Shown: one piece after another, positions 1 through 9,389 of the stretch
Numbering within the stretch: the stretch's first letter is position 1
Layout of the letters: the number at the start of each line of letters is the position of its first letter
Assembly: GCF_011764545.1 (NCBI RefSeq)
Contig: NZ_AP022870.1
Location: forward strand, 3,456,001-3,520,000
Source of the DNA: Phytohabitans flavus
GTDB lineage: Bacteria; Actinomycetota; Actinomycetes; Mycobacteriales; Micromonosporaceae
Length of the DNA: 64,000 nucleotides
Direction: 5' to 3'
Translations under genes and position numbers: made by a program
The notes under the pieces: model-generated
Databases searched by the model: none
What the model was told of the DNA's origin: nothing
What the model saw: the letters and a program-made list of their open reading frames with translations, nothing else

Positions 1-78
1 GGTACCCTCCGAGTCGGACCTTGCCATCGACGTCCTCCAGCTCCATTTGGTCCCGCTCGTCACGGGCAGTAAACCAGG

Positions 79-1194
79 TCACCCGTCGACGCGGTGCGCT
101 CGGATGAAGTCCTCGTCGAGCTCCCAGCCGAAGCCCGGGGCCTGCGGCAGGGGCAGCTCGCCGTTGACCAGCGCCGGCCGGTTTGCCAGCAGTGACCAGA
201 AGATCGGGTCGCGGGTCGGCGAGAACGCCTCCACGAACGTGCCGTTGGGCACCGAGGCGAGCAGGTGCGACGCGATCTGCCCCTCCTCGTGGTGGCCGAG
301 CTCCACCTCGAACGCCAGCGCGAGCGCGGCCACCCGCCGCCACTCGGTGGGCCCGCCGCCCCACGAGGCGTCGTAGTTGCAGACGTCGACCGCGCCGTTC
401 ACGAAGATCTCCCGCATGCCCACCCGCGAGATCTCGCTCTGGCCGGCGGCCACGTTGACGTTGCCGCGCTGGCGCACGTCCCGCAGGCCGCGCCAGTCGG
501 CGTGCCAGCGGGTGGGCTCCTCGAACCAGCGCAGCCGCACGTCGTCGCCGAGCAGGCGGAGGAACTCCAGCGCCTCGCTCACCGTGTACCCCTGGTTGGC
601 GTCCACGACGAACAGGAAGTCGTCCCCGACGATCTTGCGGGCCTGGCGCAGCCGGTCGGCGTCCTCGGCGGGCGGCTTGGCACCGATCTTGAACTTCATG
701 CCGACCATCCCGTGCTCGGCCTTGAAGAACTCCAGCTCCCGCTCCAGGTCGGCGGCGCTGGACCCGTAGTACCCGCCGATCCCGATCATGGGGATGCGGT
801 CCCGGAATCCGCCCCACAGCCGCCACAGCGGCTGGCCCGCGTACTTGCCGACCGCGTCCCACACCGCGCTGTCCACGCAGGCGATCGCCTGCATGGGGAT
901 CGCCCGGTCGCGCAGCTGGTCGAGGGTGACCGGCAGCATCGCCTGCCAGACCTTCTCGACCTGGAGCACGTCGAGGCCGACGACCCGCGCGGCGATCTCG
1001 TCGTGGATGATGCCGAGCACCTCGCGCTGCTCCTCGTCGGTGTCGGCGTTGTACGCCTCGCCGACGACGCCGTCCGAGGTGCGGATGCGCGTGATGATCG
1101 TGCAGCGGTTGCGCATCGAGTAGTAGCTGCCCTTGTAGTGGTGGCGTAACGGAACCCGCAACGGGATCGTCTCGATCGCCTCGATCGTCGGCAT
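79..1194 (-). CDS. Enolase-superfamily (mandelate racemase/muconate lactonizing) enzyme
   Basis: A 371-residue MR/MLE-type member of the enolase superfamily, which abstracts a proton alpha to a carboxylate with Mg2+ help; most relatives are sugar-acid dehydratases or racemases. Visible landmarks in order are the KFK catalytic lysine motif, the metal ligands DANQG, EEPT and GQSE, and HHEEG near the C-terminus, so the active site looks intact. I chose the ATG at 1194 (MPTIEAIETIP) because AGGAG lies just upstream; the frame stays open further upstream without good starts. It diverges from the CoA-transferase at 1283, and a LacI-like operator lies between them. The substrate cannot be read from sequence; a sugar acid or other hydroxy acid is the family-based guess. 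Confidence 0.85.
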   Translation of the reverse strand: MPTIEAIETIPLRVPLRHHYKGSYYSMRNRCTIITRIRTSDGVVGEAYNADTDEEQREVLGIIHDEIAARVVGLDVLQVEKVWQAMLPVTLDQLRDRAIPMQAIACVDSAVWDAVGKYAGQPLWRLWGGFRDRIPMIGIGGYYGSSAADLERELEFFKAEHGMVGMKFKIGAKPPAEDADRLRQARKIVGDDFLFVVDANQGYTVSEALEFLRLLGDDVRLRWFEEPTRWHADWRGLRDVRQRGNVNVAAGQSEISRVGMREIFVNGAVDVCNYDASWGGGPTEWRRVAALALAFEVELGHHEEGQIASHLLASVPNGTFVEAFSPTRDPIFWSLLANRPALVNGELPLPQAPGFGWELDEDFIRAHRVDG

Positions 1195-1230
1195 GCACTT
1201 CTCCTGGGGCAGCACGTTGGGTATCGTTCC

Positions 1231-1250
1231 TGGAAACGGTACCGGTAACG
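1231..1250. promoter_or_regulatory. Candidate LacI-type operator (divergent promoter)
   Basis: The segment TGGAAACGGTACCGGTAACG contains the half-sites GGAAACG and GGTAACG. Near-palindromes built from the same half-sites occur at 10437 and 10542 in the same island. It lies between the divergent genes starting at 1194 and 1283. The call is by pattern only, and no LacI gene is present in the window. Confidence 0.4.
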
Positions 1251-1282
1251 TCATTCAGAGGTCAACGCGGAGGTGGCGGGGA

Positions 1283-2491
1283 ATGTCGCTCCCCTTGTCA
1301 GACGTCAGGATCGTGGCCATCGAGCAGTACGGCGCCGGCCCCTACGGCTCGATGCACCTGGCCGACCTCGGCGCGGACATCATCAAGATCGAGCAGCCGC
1401 CGCTCGGGGACGTGGGCCGCTACGTGCCTCCGTACCGGGAGGGGACCGACAGCCTCTTCTTCGAGTCGCTCAACCGCAACAAGCGCAGCGTCAGCCTCGA
1501 CATCGCCCACCCGCTCGGCCGAGGTGTGCTGGAGGACCTGGTCGCCCGCAGCGACGCGGTCTTCTACAACCTGCGCGGCGACGTGCCGGCCAAGCTCGGG
1601 CTCCGGTACGCGGACCTCAAGGGCGTCAACCCGCGGGTGGTCTGCTGCTCGCTGTCCGGATACGGCACCACCGGGCCGCGCGCCGCCGAGCCCGGCTTCG
1701 ACTACATGGTGCAGGGGCTGGCCGGCTGGATGAGCGTCACCGGCGAGCCGGACGGGCCGCCGACCAAGACCGGCATGTCCGCCGTCGACTTCGCCACCGG
1801 ACTCGCCGCGGCGCTGTCGCTGATGATCGGGGTACACGCGGCCCGGCGCGACGGCGTGGGCGGCGACGCCGACGTCGCACTGCTGGACACCGCCGTCTCG
1901 ATGCTCAACTACCTCGCCACGTGGACGCTCACCCGTGGCCACCGGCCCGACCGCATCCCGCGCTCCGGGCACCCGACCATCGTCCCGTTCGGCAACTTCC
2001 CCACCGGCGACGGCTGGATCGTGGCCGGCGGCAGCAAGGAGAAGTTCTGGGTGCGGATGACCGCCGCGATGGAACGGCCGGACCTGGCCGCCGACCCGCG
2101 GTTCGCCACCTTCGACGACCGGCTGCGGCACCGCGACGAGCTTGTCGCGATCCTCGACGGCGAGTTCGCCCGGCGCACGACGGCCGAGTGGCTGGCGCTG
2201 CTCACCCGCCACGGCGTGCCCTGCGCTCCGGTCAACGACGTCACCGCCGCGCTCGCCGACCCCCAGGTGACCGCCCGCGACCTGGTGTTCCACACCCCGC
2301 ACCCGACGTTCGGCACGGTCGGGCAGGTGGCCTCACCGGTCCGCTTCGGCGCCGCTCCCCCACGCCGCGAACGTGGACCGGCGCTCGGCGAACATACCCG
2401 CGAAGTCCTTGTGGATCTTCTCGGCTACACCGACGATCACATCTCCGACCTCGTGCGCGCCGGCGCCATTCCCACGGAGGGTCAACCATGA
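1283..2491 (+). CDS. Family III CoA-transferase (CaiB/BaiF type)
   Basis: A 402-residue family III CoA-transferase, moving CoA between carboxylic acids through an aspartyl-CoA intermediate. The N-terminus (VRIVAIEQYGAGPYGSMHLADLGADIIKIE) is the classic CaiB nucleotide-fold start. The catalytic aspartate is most likely that of PGFDYMVQG, and the C-terminal LGEHTREVL is typical of the family. The ATG at 1283 was chosen for the preceding GGAGGTGGCGGGG. Its stop overlaps the next gene's start (ATGA at 2488), so the two are co-translated. It differs clearly from the Frc-like gene at 50.7-51.9 kb, and its acid substrate is unknown; nearby hydratase and PrpD genes hint at a branched or dicarboxylic acyl-CoA. 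Confidence 0.85.
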   Translation: MSLPLSDVRIVAIEQYGAGPYGSMHLADLGADIIKIEQPPLGDVGRYVPPYREGTDSLFFESLNRNKRSVSLDIAHPLGRGVLEDLVARSDAVFYNLRGDVPAKLGLRYADLKGVNPRVVCCSLSGYGTTGPRAAEPGFDYMVQGLAGWMSVTGEPDGPPTKTGMSAVDFATGLAAALSLMIGVHAARRDGVGGDADVALLDTAVSMLNYLATWTLTRGHRPDRIPRSGHPTIVPFGNFPTGDGWIVAGGSKEKFWVRMTAAMERPDLAADPRFATFDDRLRHRDELVAILDGEFARRTTAEWLALLTRHGVPCAPVNDVTAALADPQVTARDLVFHTPHPTFGTVGQVASPVRFGAAPPRRERGPALGEHTREVLVDLLGYTDDHISDLVRAGAIPTEGQP

Positions 2492-3558
2492 GCAAGCTGC
2501 GGCTCTCGATCATCGGCGCCGGCTCCTGGGCGGTCTCGTCCCACCTGCCGGAGCTGGCCAAGCGCCGCGACGACGTCGACTTCCACGGCGTCTGCCGGCT
2601 CGGCGGCGACATGCTGGCCCGGATCCGCGACGACTGGGGCTTCGCCTACGCCAGCGAGGACTACCGGGAGGTGCTCGGCCAAGGCGCGGACATCGTGCTC
2701 GTCGGCAGCCCCGCCGCTCTGCACCACGAGCACGCCAAGGCCGCGCTGGAGGCGGGCGCGCACGTGCTGGTGGAGAAACCCTTCACCGCGACCAGCGCCC
2801 AGGCATGGGACCTCGTCGACACCGCCGCCCAAGTCGGGCGCCATCTACTCATCGCGTACGGCTACAACTACCGCCCCATGATGCGCGCCGCCCGCGAACA
2901 CCTCGCCGGCCTCGGCGGGATCGGACAGGTCGAGTCGCTGATGGTGCACATGGCCTCGGGCACGCGCGAGCTGCTCTCCGGCTCGGGCGCGTACGCGCGG
3001 GCCTCCGACCTCTCTGCCCCGGACATGGCGACCTGGGTGAACCCCGCGCTGTCCGGCGGCGGGTACGGGCAGGCCCAGCTGACCCACGCGCTCGGCCTCG
3101 CGCTGTGGCTGCACGAGGTGGACATCGTCGCCGTCGACGCGATCGTGGCCAGCCCGCTGGGCGGCACGGTCGAGCAGCACGACGCAGCGGTGCTCCACCT
3201 GGCAGGCGGCGGCATCGGCACGCTCAGCGGCGCGTCGGCTCACCAGAAGGCGATGGGCTACCGCGACCAACTCCAGGTCCGCATGGTCGGCCGCGACGGC
3301 CAGTTTCAGCTCGACGTGGAAAACGACCGCCTCCGCGCCTACCGCGACGGCACCGGCGACGCCGACCTGACCTTCACGGAGGGCAGCGGCCGCTACGAGT
3401 GCGACGGTCCCCCGCACACGCTGGTCGACCTCGCCCTGGGACGCGACGTGGAAAACTGCTCACCAGGCGAACTGGGCGCCCGCACCGTCGCGGTGCTGGA
3501 GGCCCTCTACGCCAGCGCCACCGGCGGCGGCACGGTGCCGGTCGCCCACCGCCCCTGA
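2488..3558 (+). CDS. Gfo/Idh/MocA family NAD(P)-dependent oxidoreductase
   Basis: A 356-residue Gfo/Idh/MocA dehydrogenase. The N-terminal Rossmann fold shows IGAGSWAVSSHLPEL, followed by the family signature EKPF (VLVEKPFTATS) whose lysine is catalytic. The C-terminal half is the alpha/beta substrate and dimer domain. Relatives oxidise or reduce sugars, inositols and sugar acids. It overlaps the CoA-transferase by four bases and uses the GGAGGGTCAACC ribosome site. With two enolase-superfamily enzymes and a COG3618 hydrolase nearby, a sugar-acid substrate is plausible but not shown. A copy of the dispersed repeat A follows its stop. Confidence 0.85.
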   Translation: MSKLRLSIIGAGSWAVSSHLPELAKRRDDVDFHGVCRLGGDMLARIRDDWGFAYASEDYREVLGQGADIVLVGSPAALHHEHAKAALEAGAHVLVEKPFTATSAQAWDLVDTAAQVGRHLLIAYGYNYRPMMRAAREHLAGLGGIGQVESLMVHMASGTRELLSGSGAYARASDLSAPDMATWVNPALSGGGYGQAQLTHALGLALWLHEVDIVAVDAIVASPLGGTVEQHDAAVLHLAGGGIGTLSGASAHQKAMGYRDQLQVRMVGRDGQFQLDVENDRLRAYRDGTGDADLTFTEGSGRYECDGPPHTLVDLALGRDVENCSPGELGARTVAVLEALYASATGGGTVPVAHRP

Positions 3559-3575
3559 TGGGGCCGGGTCGTGGG

Positions 3576-3657
3576 ACCGCGGAGGGTGAGGCCGCGGGAG
3601 CAGCGGTCCGGACCACCGCGGACATCGCGGTAGCTCGATCTCTTGGGTTTTGGACCT
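3576..3657 (+). repeat. Dispersed repeat A, copy 1
   Basis: A roughly 60-bp GC-rich element (GAGGGTGAGGCCGCGGGAGC, then the palindrome GGTCCGGACC and ACCGCGGACATCGCGG) followed by a weaker conserved tail. Near-identical copies lie at 19253, 34105 (inverted), 42443 and 59140 (inverted), with a partial copy at 41844. This copy sits between the stop of the dehydrogenase and the stop of the DUF222/HNH gene. Confidence 0.85.
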
Positions 3658-3673
3658 AGCCCATCGCCTGGGA

Positions 3674-4927
3674 TCAGCCGTCGCCGCCTGTGGTGTAGGT
3701 GTGGCCGAGGCGGGTGCGCCAGACGAAGGTGCCGGGTCTGGGCTGGACCAGGCTGACGCCCCGGCTGTGCTTGTAGCCGTGGCAATGTCTACATAGGACG
3801 CCCAGGTTGGCGGGCGTCGTGGGGCCGCCGTCCTCCCACGCTCGCGTGTGGTCCAGGTCTGCCCGGTGGGCCGGCGTCCGGCAACCCGGTGCCCGGCATG
3901 TCTTGTCTCGGGCTTTGACGAACGCGGCGTCGCGCGCTGGCGGGCGGCGGCGCATCGAGCCGTGGGCGGTGAGGACGCCGCCGCCGTCGGTGACGCTGAA
4001 CCGCCATGAGCCGTCCCGTTGCCCGTCGGCGACCTTGCGCGCGATCTCGGCGACCACCGGCCCCCAGCCATTGATCTCACCCGGCTGCTCCGACAGCCCC
4101 ATCAGCGTGGACAGCGGGACGACAAGCTCCACACCGCCGCCGCCGGGTGTCGGGCTGTCAGGGATGTGGTCGCCGTTGAGGATGTCCAGGTACAGGTCGG
4201 CGCGTAGCTCGTCCATCGACCGGGCATCGCCGGCCCGCTTGGCGGCGCGGGCGAGCGCGTCGATGCGGGCGGCCGCGGTGGCGGCCCGGTCGGGCGGCAG
4301 GTGGTAGCCGGCGAGCGTGGCGTTGCCGTCCGGGTCCAAGCCGTGCTCGACACGGCGCCGGGTCAGCGCCTCGCGCTGGCGCAGGGCGGCTGCCTCCGGG
4401 TCGGCGGTGATGACAAGCGTGCGCAGCCGGGCCCGCAGCTGACCGGTGGTCAACCCACCGGCGGCTGGCAGGGCCAGGTCGACGATCCGCCGGGCGATGT
4501 GTGGCGGCAGGGCGGCGGTCTCGTCGTCCAGGACGCGGGCCTTGGCCAGATCGATCCTGCCGGACCGCAACGCCTCAAGGGCCGCCGGGATGCGCTCCAC
4601 AAGCTGGTAGGCGGTGCCCAGCAAGGTGTCGGCGGCCCGCCGGGTGAGCGTCAGCGCGAACCGGATCTCCTCCGCCGCATACTCGTCCGGACGGTCGGTG
4701 CGCTCCGGCGGGCTGGCCTCGTCACCGGGTGGGCAGTAGGCGGTCTCCCGAGCGGTCACCAGCAGCTCGGCCTGGTAGTGGGCCACCTGCCGGCTGGCTG
4801 CCTTGGCCAACTCCACCAACTCGAACCCATTCAGCAGGGCGCGGTCGACGCGGGCGAGCGCGGCAGCCAGCTCGGCGCCCGCGGGCACCTGGGCCAGCTC
4901 ACCGATCACCACATCCGCATCGAACAC
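3674..4927 (-). CDS. DUF222 domain / HNH endonuclease protein
   Basis: A 417-residue protein with the long helical DUF222 region (about residues 1-300) and a C-terminal HNH nuclease domain. The nuclease shows CRAPGCRTP, DLDHTRAWEDGG and LCRHCHGYKH, which are the zinc-binding cysteines and the His-Asn-His core. This architecture is common and multicopy in actinobacteria and includes the proteins encoded by mycobacterial REP13E12 repeats; its job is not established. The GTG start at 4927 has no convincing ribosome site. The gene interrupts the leftward catabolic run and ends 17 bases from a dispersed repeat A copy. Confidence 0.85.
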   Translation of the reverse strand: MFDADVVIGELAQVPAGAELAAALARVDRALLNGFELVELAKAASRQVAHYQAELLVTARETAYCPPGDEASPPERTDRPDEYAAEEIRFALTLTRRAADTLLGTAYQLVERIPAALEALRSGRIDLAKARVLDDETAALPPHIARRIVDLALPAAGGLTTGQLRARLRTLVITADPEAAALRQREALTRRRVEHGLDPDGNATLAGYHLPPDRAATAAARIDALARAAKRAGDARSMDELRADLYLDILNGDHIPDSPTPGGGGVELVVPLSTLMGLSEQPGEINGWGPVVAEIARKVADGQRDGSWRFSVTDGGGVLTAHGSMRRRPPARDAAFVKARDKTCRAPGCRTPAHRADLDHTRAWEDGGPTTPANLGVLCRHCHGYKHSRGVSLVQPRPGTFVWRTRLGHTYTTGGDG

Positions 4928-4985
4928 GTGTCTGATTCTAGCGGAGCCACCGGCTCCCCGCTGCGTCCACAGTGGACAACGTTGG

Positions 4986-6140
4986 CTACCCGAGGCCGAG
5001 GGCTCGGAGCGACGGCGTGACGTCGCCGTCGTCGACCGCGGACGCCGCCAGTGTCCACAGTGTCCGCACTTCCAAGGCGTGCATGGCCGCCCACTTACGC
5101 TCGGCGAGCGCTACCGTCTCGGGGCCTGGGCCACCCGGTGCCGCGTCCACCTCGACCGCGTCCTCCGGTTGGCCGGCCGGCCAGAGGCGCACCGACTGGA
5201 CCGGGCGTCCTTCGTCGGCGTGTACCCGAACGTCCAAGGGTGGGCGATCGGGCACGAGGTGGAATGGGTCGGGTGACACCCAGGCGCGGGCGACCGTCGC
5301 GGCGAGGTCCCACCAAAGGGTGGGGCCGGTCGCGGCCACCAGCGGCGCCACCGACACCTCCAGCGGGTCCACTGTGGAGACCTTGGCGCGGAGGGCGAGG
5401 ACGGCCGCGACGGCGGACTGGGCGAAGCCGTTGACCGGGTAGGGGCGGATGGCGGTCTGCGCCAGCGCACCCGCCGCGGTCGGTGGTGGGCCGGCCACGC
5501 CGAGCGGCACGCCCACGCCGGACGCGCCGAGTAACGCGCCCACGCCGGCCGGGCCGTCCAACACACCGGACGGCGGTCGCAGGCCCCAGGCTGCCGCCCG
5601 CGCCGCCTCCAGGCCGGCCAGGGCCGCCGCGGCGCGGTGCCAGGCGGCGGCGGGTGAGCGTTCGCGCATGGTCTGGCCAATGCCGCCGGCCGTAGTCAGG
5701 GCCAAGCCGACGGCGGCGGCGATCGCGTCCGGGTCGCGGGTACCGGCCAGCAGCACGGCGGCGGCCGCGGCGGCGCCGGCGTGTCCCGCTGTGGCGGTCG
5801 CGTGCCAGCGGGCGGCGTGCGCCTCGCCCAGCCACGCCGCGGTGACGGCAGCCGCTTCGTAGCCGGCCGCGGCGGCCTCGGCGACGGGCCCGCCGGGCAT
5901 CGCCAGGATCACCGGCCAGACCACCGAACCCGGATGGATGCGGGCCGGCCAGAAGATGTCGTCGCGGTCGCCGCTGTGTGCCCGTACCGCGAGCGCGGCC
6001 GCGGGCGCGAGCGGTGCCGACTGCGCCGCCGCCACGCAGGCCAGGTGGTCGGCGAGCAGCAGGCGGGCGCGCTCGTGGTCGACCGGTGCGGTGGCCGCGT
6101 ACCCGGCGATGGCGGCGAGCGTGCCCTCGGCGGCGGTCAT
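4986..6140 (-). CDS. MmgE/PrpD family protein
   Basis: A 384-residue protein resembling the MmgE/PrpD fold (2-methylcitrate dehydratase, cis-aconitate decarboxylase, iminodisuccinate epimerase). It is alanine-rich, with an N-terminal helical lobe (LLLADHLACVAAAQSAPLAPAAALAVRAH) and a smaller C-terminal domain. It is shorter than typical PrpD (about 450-480 residues), and the usual HP..PA motifs are not obvious, so catalytic competence is uncertain. The ATG at 6140 overlaps the stop of the upstream enolase-superfamily gene (ATGA), so it is the last gene of the leftward operon. It may dehydrate or decarboxylate a tricarboxylate-like intermediate, but this is inference. Confidence 0.7.
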   Translation of the reverse strand: MTAAEGTLAAIAGYAATAPVDHERARLLLADHLACVAAAQSAPLAPAAALAVRAHSGDRDDIFWPARIHPGSVVWPVILAMPGGPVAEAAAAGYEAAAVTAAWLGEAHAARWHATATAGHAGAAAAAAVLLAGTRDPDAIAAAVGLALTTAGGIGQTMRERSPAAAWHRAAAALAGLEAARAAAWGLRPPSGVLDGPAGVGALLGASGVGVPLGVAGPPPTAAGALAQTAIRPYPVNGFAQSAVAAVLALRAKVSTVDPLEVSVAPLVAATGPTLWWDLAATVARAWVSPDPFHLVPDRPPLDVRVHADEGRPVQSVRLWPAGQPEDAVEVDAAPGGPGPETVALAERKWAAMHALEVRTLWTLAASAVDDGDVTPSLRALGLG

Positions 6141-7261
6141 GCCCGGTAGCGGTCCACGACGCTCTCGTCGACCGTTATGCCCAGCCCGGGACGCGCGACC
6201 GGCGGCAGCACCCAGCCGTCGACGTGTCCGAAGGGCTCGGACACGAGGTCGTTCTGCATCGGGTTGGGCAGCGGCTTGAGCTCGAAGACCTTGCAGGCCG
6301 GCGTGCTGAACGAGATGGCGAGGCTGGCCGCGGTCGTGATCGCCGACGACCAGGCGTGCGCGTTGGCCTGCCGGCGGTACGCCTCCACCCGGTCGACCAC
6401 CTTCTTGAACCCGGTGATCCCCTCGGCCCGGGCGGGGTCGACGCCGAGCACGTCGCAGGTGCCGGTCGCGAGCACGCGTTCGAAGCCTTCGAGGGTCCAC
6501 TCCTTCTCGCCGTACGCGATGGAGGTCTGGGTCTTGGCCCGCAGCGTCGCGTAACCTTCCGGATCCCAGGCGCCGAGCGGCTCCTCGATCCAGTCGATGC
6601 GGTGCTCCTCGAAGGCGCGGACCCGGCGCACGGCGGTGGCCACGTCCCACTTGATGGCGATGCCGAGGTCGATCATCAGCGCGCGGTCCGGGCCGATCGC
6701 TTCACGCATGGCGCGGACGTACTCGACGTCGCGGTCGTGCTCGTAGCCGAGGCGGGCGTTGCCGCGCTTGCCGAAGCCCACCTTGACCCCTCGCAGGCCC
6801 GTGGAGAGCCAGCCAACCGTCTCGTCCACCATCTCGGGGATCGACTCGTGGTGGGCGTGTGCGGAGGCGATGGCCGGCAGCCGCTCGTGCACCGGGCCGC
6901 CGAGCAGGTCGAGCACGCTGCGCCCGAGCGCCTGCCCCTTCAGGTCCCACAGCGCGATGTCGAGGGCGGCGATCGCGTAGGAGGCCAGGCCGCCGCCGTA
7001 CCCGTACCACCAGGCCCGGTCTTTGAGCGCGCGCCAGATCGCCTCGGTGTGCACCGGGTCGCGGCCGACGACCGCCTCCGCCATGCCCTCGACGAGCCGG
7101 GCGACGGCGTGGTTGGCGTCCGGAAACTGGGTGATGGCTTCACCCCAGCCGACCGCGCCCTCGTCGGTCGTCACCTTCACTAGGCACAGGTAGCGGGTCG
7201 CGCCGAAGTCGTTGGGCTCCGGGTAGGCGACCGGGATCGGCTCGACCGAGGTGACGTTCAC
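6137..7261 (-). CDS. Second enolase-superfamily (MR/MLE) enzyme
   Basis: A 374-residue MR/MLE enzyme with N-terminal capping domain and TIM barrel. Metal-ligand positions are seen as LMIDLG, WIEEPLG and YGEKEW, and a late histidine occurs in NAHAWSS, where dehydratases carry a catalytic His. The usual KxK motif is replaced by KVGFGKRG, so its base chemistry differs from the paralogue at 79-1194. It starts with a GTG whose bases overlap the stop of the amidohydrolase, and its own stop overlaps the PrpD-like start, so the genes are translationally coupled. It is likely a dehydratase or racemase for a sugar-derived acid. Confidence 0.85.
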   Translation of the reverse strand: MNVTSVEPIPVAYPEPNDFGATRYLCLVKVTTDEGAVGWGEAITQFPDANHAVARLVEGMAEAVVGRDPVHTEAIWRALKDRAWWYGYGGGLASYAIAALDIALWDLKGQALGRSVLDLLGGPVHERLPAIASAHAHHESIPEMVDETVGWLSTGLRGVKVGFGKRGNARLGYEHDRDVEYVRAMREAIGPDRALMIDLGIAIKWDVATAVRRVRAFEEHRIDWIEEPLGAWDPEGYATLRAKTQTSIAYGEKEWTLEGFERVLATGTCDVLGVDPARAEGITGFKKVVDRVEAYRRQANAHAWSSAITTAASLAISFSTPACKVFELKPLPNPMQNDLVSEPFGHVDGWVLPPVARPGLGITVDESVVDRYRA

Positions 7262-8141
7262 GGCGCGATCCGGTAGAGGTCGAGCGCGTTGCCGGAGAGC
7301 ACCGCCCGCTGCTCGTCCTCGGACAATGTGGACACGTAGTCGCGGTAACAGTCCATGATGGAGTCATACGAGCTGTAGAGCCGGTCCACCGGCCAGTTGG
7401 AGCCGATTACGCACCGCCGCGGGCCGAAGCTCTCCAGGCAGTGCTCAGCCCACGGCCGCAGCGACTCACGGCTGAAGAGCGGGTCGGTCATCGCCAGGCC
7501 GGATATCTTGCAGAACACGTTGGGGTGCTTGCCAAGCTCGGTGAGCGCGGTGCGCCACGCCGCGAAGTAGTCCGCGTCGCGCCGCCGGGGGAAACCGATG
7601 TGCTGCAGCACGATCCGCAGGTCGGGGTGGCGGGCGGCGAGCGCACCGGCCGCGGCCATGTTGGGGTACTCGCAGTCGAGGTCGAACACGAGGTCGTTGG
7701 CGGCCAGGAAGCGCAGCGACCGCTCGTACGCGGCGGGCAGCTCCCCGCGGCCAGCGTCGGCTCGGCGGCGAAGTCGCGTACGCCCTTGAAGAGTGGGGAC
7801 TCCAGGTGCCCTTCGAGCTGGGCCCGCGCGCCGTCGAGGCCGAGGTCGGCGTGGCCGACGATCGCGTGCGGGATCCCGGAGTGCTGGGCGGCCATCTCGG
7901 TCAGCCAGACGGTCTCGGTCACCGGGTCGGGTGAGCCGATCGCCGCCTGTACGTGCACGAAGTGCGTGACGCCGGCGAACCGTGCCTCCGCCCAAAGGTG
8001 GCGTGCCTCGAACGCCTCGCTCTTGATGCCGTCGATGTCACCGAGGATCGGGTGTACGGCATCCGGCGCCAGCCAGTCCCAGCGCAGCTCCGGATGCTTG
8101 TGGTTCCAGAAGTGCACGTGGGTGTCGACAATGGACAGCAC
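7258..8141 (-). CDS. Amidohydrolase family 2 / COG3618 lactonase-like protein (apparent frameshift)
   Basis: A TIM-barrel metal hydrolase of about 294 residues once the frame is repaired. The N-terminal DTHVHFWNH metal motif, central HIGFP and C-terminal GSNWPVDR match the COG3618 group, which includes L-fuconolactonase and 2-pyrone-4,6-dicarboxylate lactonase. The reading frame breaks in the C run at 7743-7746; one extra base joins ..DFAAEPTLAAG to ..ELPAAYERSLRF without loss. Translation starts at a GTG at 8141 behind GGGAGG. It lies between the lone lipoyl protein and the second enolase-family enzyme in one leftward operon and probably opens a lactone ring. The break is most likely a sequencing undercall. 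Confidence 0.8.
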
Positions 8142-8155
8142 TTGCGCTACCTCCC

Positions 8156-8395
8156 TCAGCCCGCCTCGATGACCACGATCGGCTGCCCGGTCCGCACCTC
8201 GTCGTCCTCCTTGACAAGATGTTCCCGCACGACGCCCGCCACCGGAGACGGAATCTCCACGACGGCTTTGTCGGTCTCCACCTTCACCAACGGGTCACCG
8301 GCCGCCACGGTGGCGCCGACGTGCGCCGCCCATTCGATGATCACTACCTCGTCGACGGTCTCCGCCACCCGGGGCAGTTTGACGGTCATCTTCAT
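8156..8395 (-). CDS. Stand-alone lipoyl (biotinyl-lipoyl attachment) domain protein
   Basis: A 79-residue protein that is only a lipoyl domain: MKMTVKLPRVAETVDEVVII, the lipoylation site ETDKA with Lys43, and the closing strand region EVRTGQPIVVIEAG. In 2-oxoacid dehydrogenase complexes this domain heads the E2 subunit. Here no peripheral-subunit-binding or acyltransferase domain follows. Its ATG overlaps the repaired stop of E1 alpha (ATGA at 8392-8395). It is presumably the swinging arm accepting the acyl group from the adjacent E1; a separate E2 catalytic core and E3 would have to be encoded elsewhere. Confidence 0.85.
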   Translation of the reverse strand: MKMTVKLPRVAETVDEVVIIEWAAHVGATVAAGDPLVKVETDKAVVEIPSPVAGVVREHLVKEDDEVRTGQPIVVIEAG

Positions 8396-9389
8396 GCGGC
8401 GGCCCACACGTTGCGGAACATGGCGGCAGTCTCCGGTTCGGGCAGTGCGGCCACGGCGTCGGCGACCGCGTCGAGGTCCTCGCGGACCGCCTTCTCCAGC
8501 GCGGTCAGGTCGTCCTCCGAAGCCGCGCCGGTGGCCAGCAGCTCGGCCCGGGCCAGCGTCAGCGGGTCGCGCTCGCGCCACAGCTCCAGCTCACCCGCGG
8601 GCGGTAGGTGGCCTGGTCGGCGCGGGAGTGCCCGGCGAAGCGGTACGTCTTGGCCTCCACCAGCGTCGGTCCGTCACCGGCGCGGGCCCGCGCGACCGCC
8701 TCGGCGAGCACCGCCCGCGTCGCGCCGACGTCCATGCCGTCGACCGGCACGCCGGGGATGTCGTAGGAGCCGGCCCGGCGGTACAGGTCGCTCAGCGGGG
8801 TGGTGACGTCGATCCGGCTGTACTCGGCGTAGACGTTGTTGTCGCAGATGAAGACCACCGGCAGCTTCCACACCGCGGCGAGGTTGAGCGCCTCGTGGAA
8901 CGCGCCGATGTTGGCCGCGCCGTCGCCGAAGACGCAGACCGCGACGCTGTCCTCGCCGCGCGTCTGGTAGGCCAGCGCCACCCCGGCGGCCACCGGCAGG
9001 CCGGCACCGACGATCGCGAACGTGGGCAGCAGGCCGACGTCCGGGTCGGACAGATGCATCGAGCCGCCCACGCCACCGGTACACCCGTCGGCCTTGCCCA
9101 TGATCTCGGCCAGCACCGAGTGCACCGTCATGCCGAGCGCGAGCGCGATGCCGTGCCCCCGATATGTCGCGCTGACCGTGTCGGTGGGGCGCAGCTCCAG
9201 CGCCAGGCTGACGTCAAGCGCCTCCTGGCCGGCGCACAGGTGGGTGGTGCCGTGGATGGCGCCGCGCGCGAACAGGTCGTTGACCCGGTCCTCGAAGCGG
9301 CGGATCTCGTACATCCGCTCGTAGCGGGCAACCGGGTCACGCAGCGCCTCCCGCCGCCGCACCGGGTCGTCCGAACGCACCAGCGTCAT
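8392..9389 (-). CDS. 2-oxoacid (pyruvate/acetoin-type) dehydrogenase E1 alpha (apparent frameshift)
   Basis: ThDP-dependent E1 alpha subunit, about 332 residues after frame repair. It contains RRFEDRV near the N-terminus, the ThDP-Mg signature GDGAANIGAFHEALN..DNN, and the phosphorylation-loop-like YRFAGHSRADQATYRP. The frame breaks in the short G run at 8599-8601; one added base continues it into AGELELWRERDPLTL and a natural stop overlapping the lipoyl protein. Its start at 9389 overlaps the E1 beta stop. Size and spacing resemble acetoin or branched-chain E1 alpha more than the single-chain pyruvate E1. The substrate is unknown and is probably a 2-oxo acid or acetoin-like product of this island. 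Confidence 0.85.

Noticed and set aside
1..78. Possible gene fragment at the left edge
   Set aside because: Only 78 bases follow the first gene's stop; no coding or regulatory signal can be supported there.
265..1149. Long plus-strand open frame opposite the first enolase-superfamily gene
   Set aside because: It is a GC-driven shadow with no family features, opposite a gene with an intact active site.
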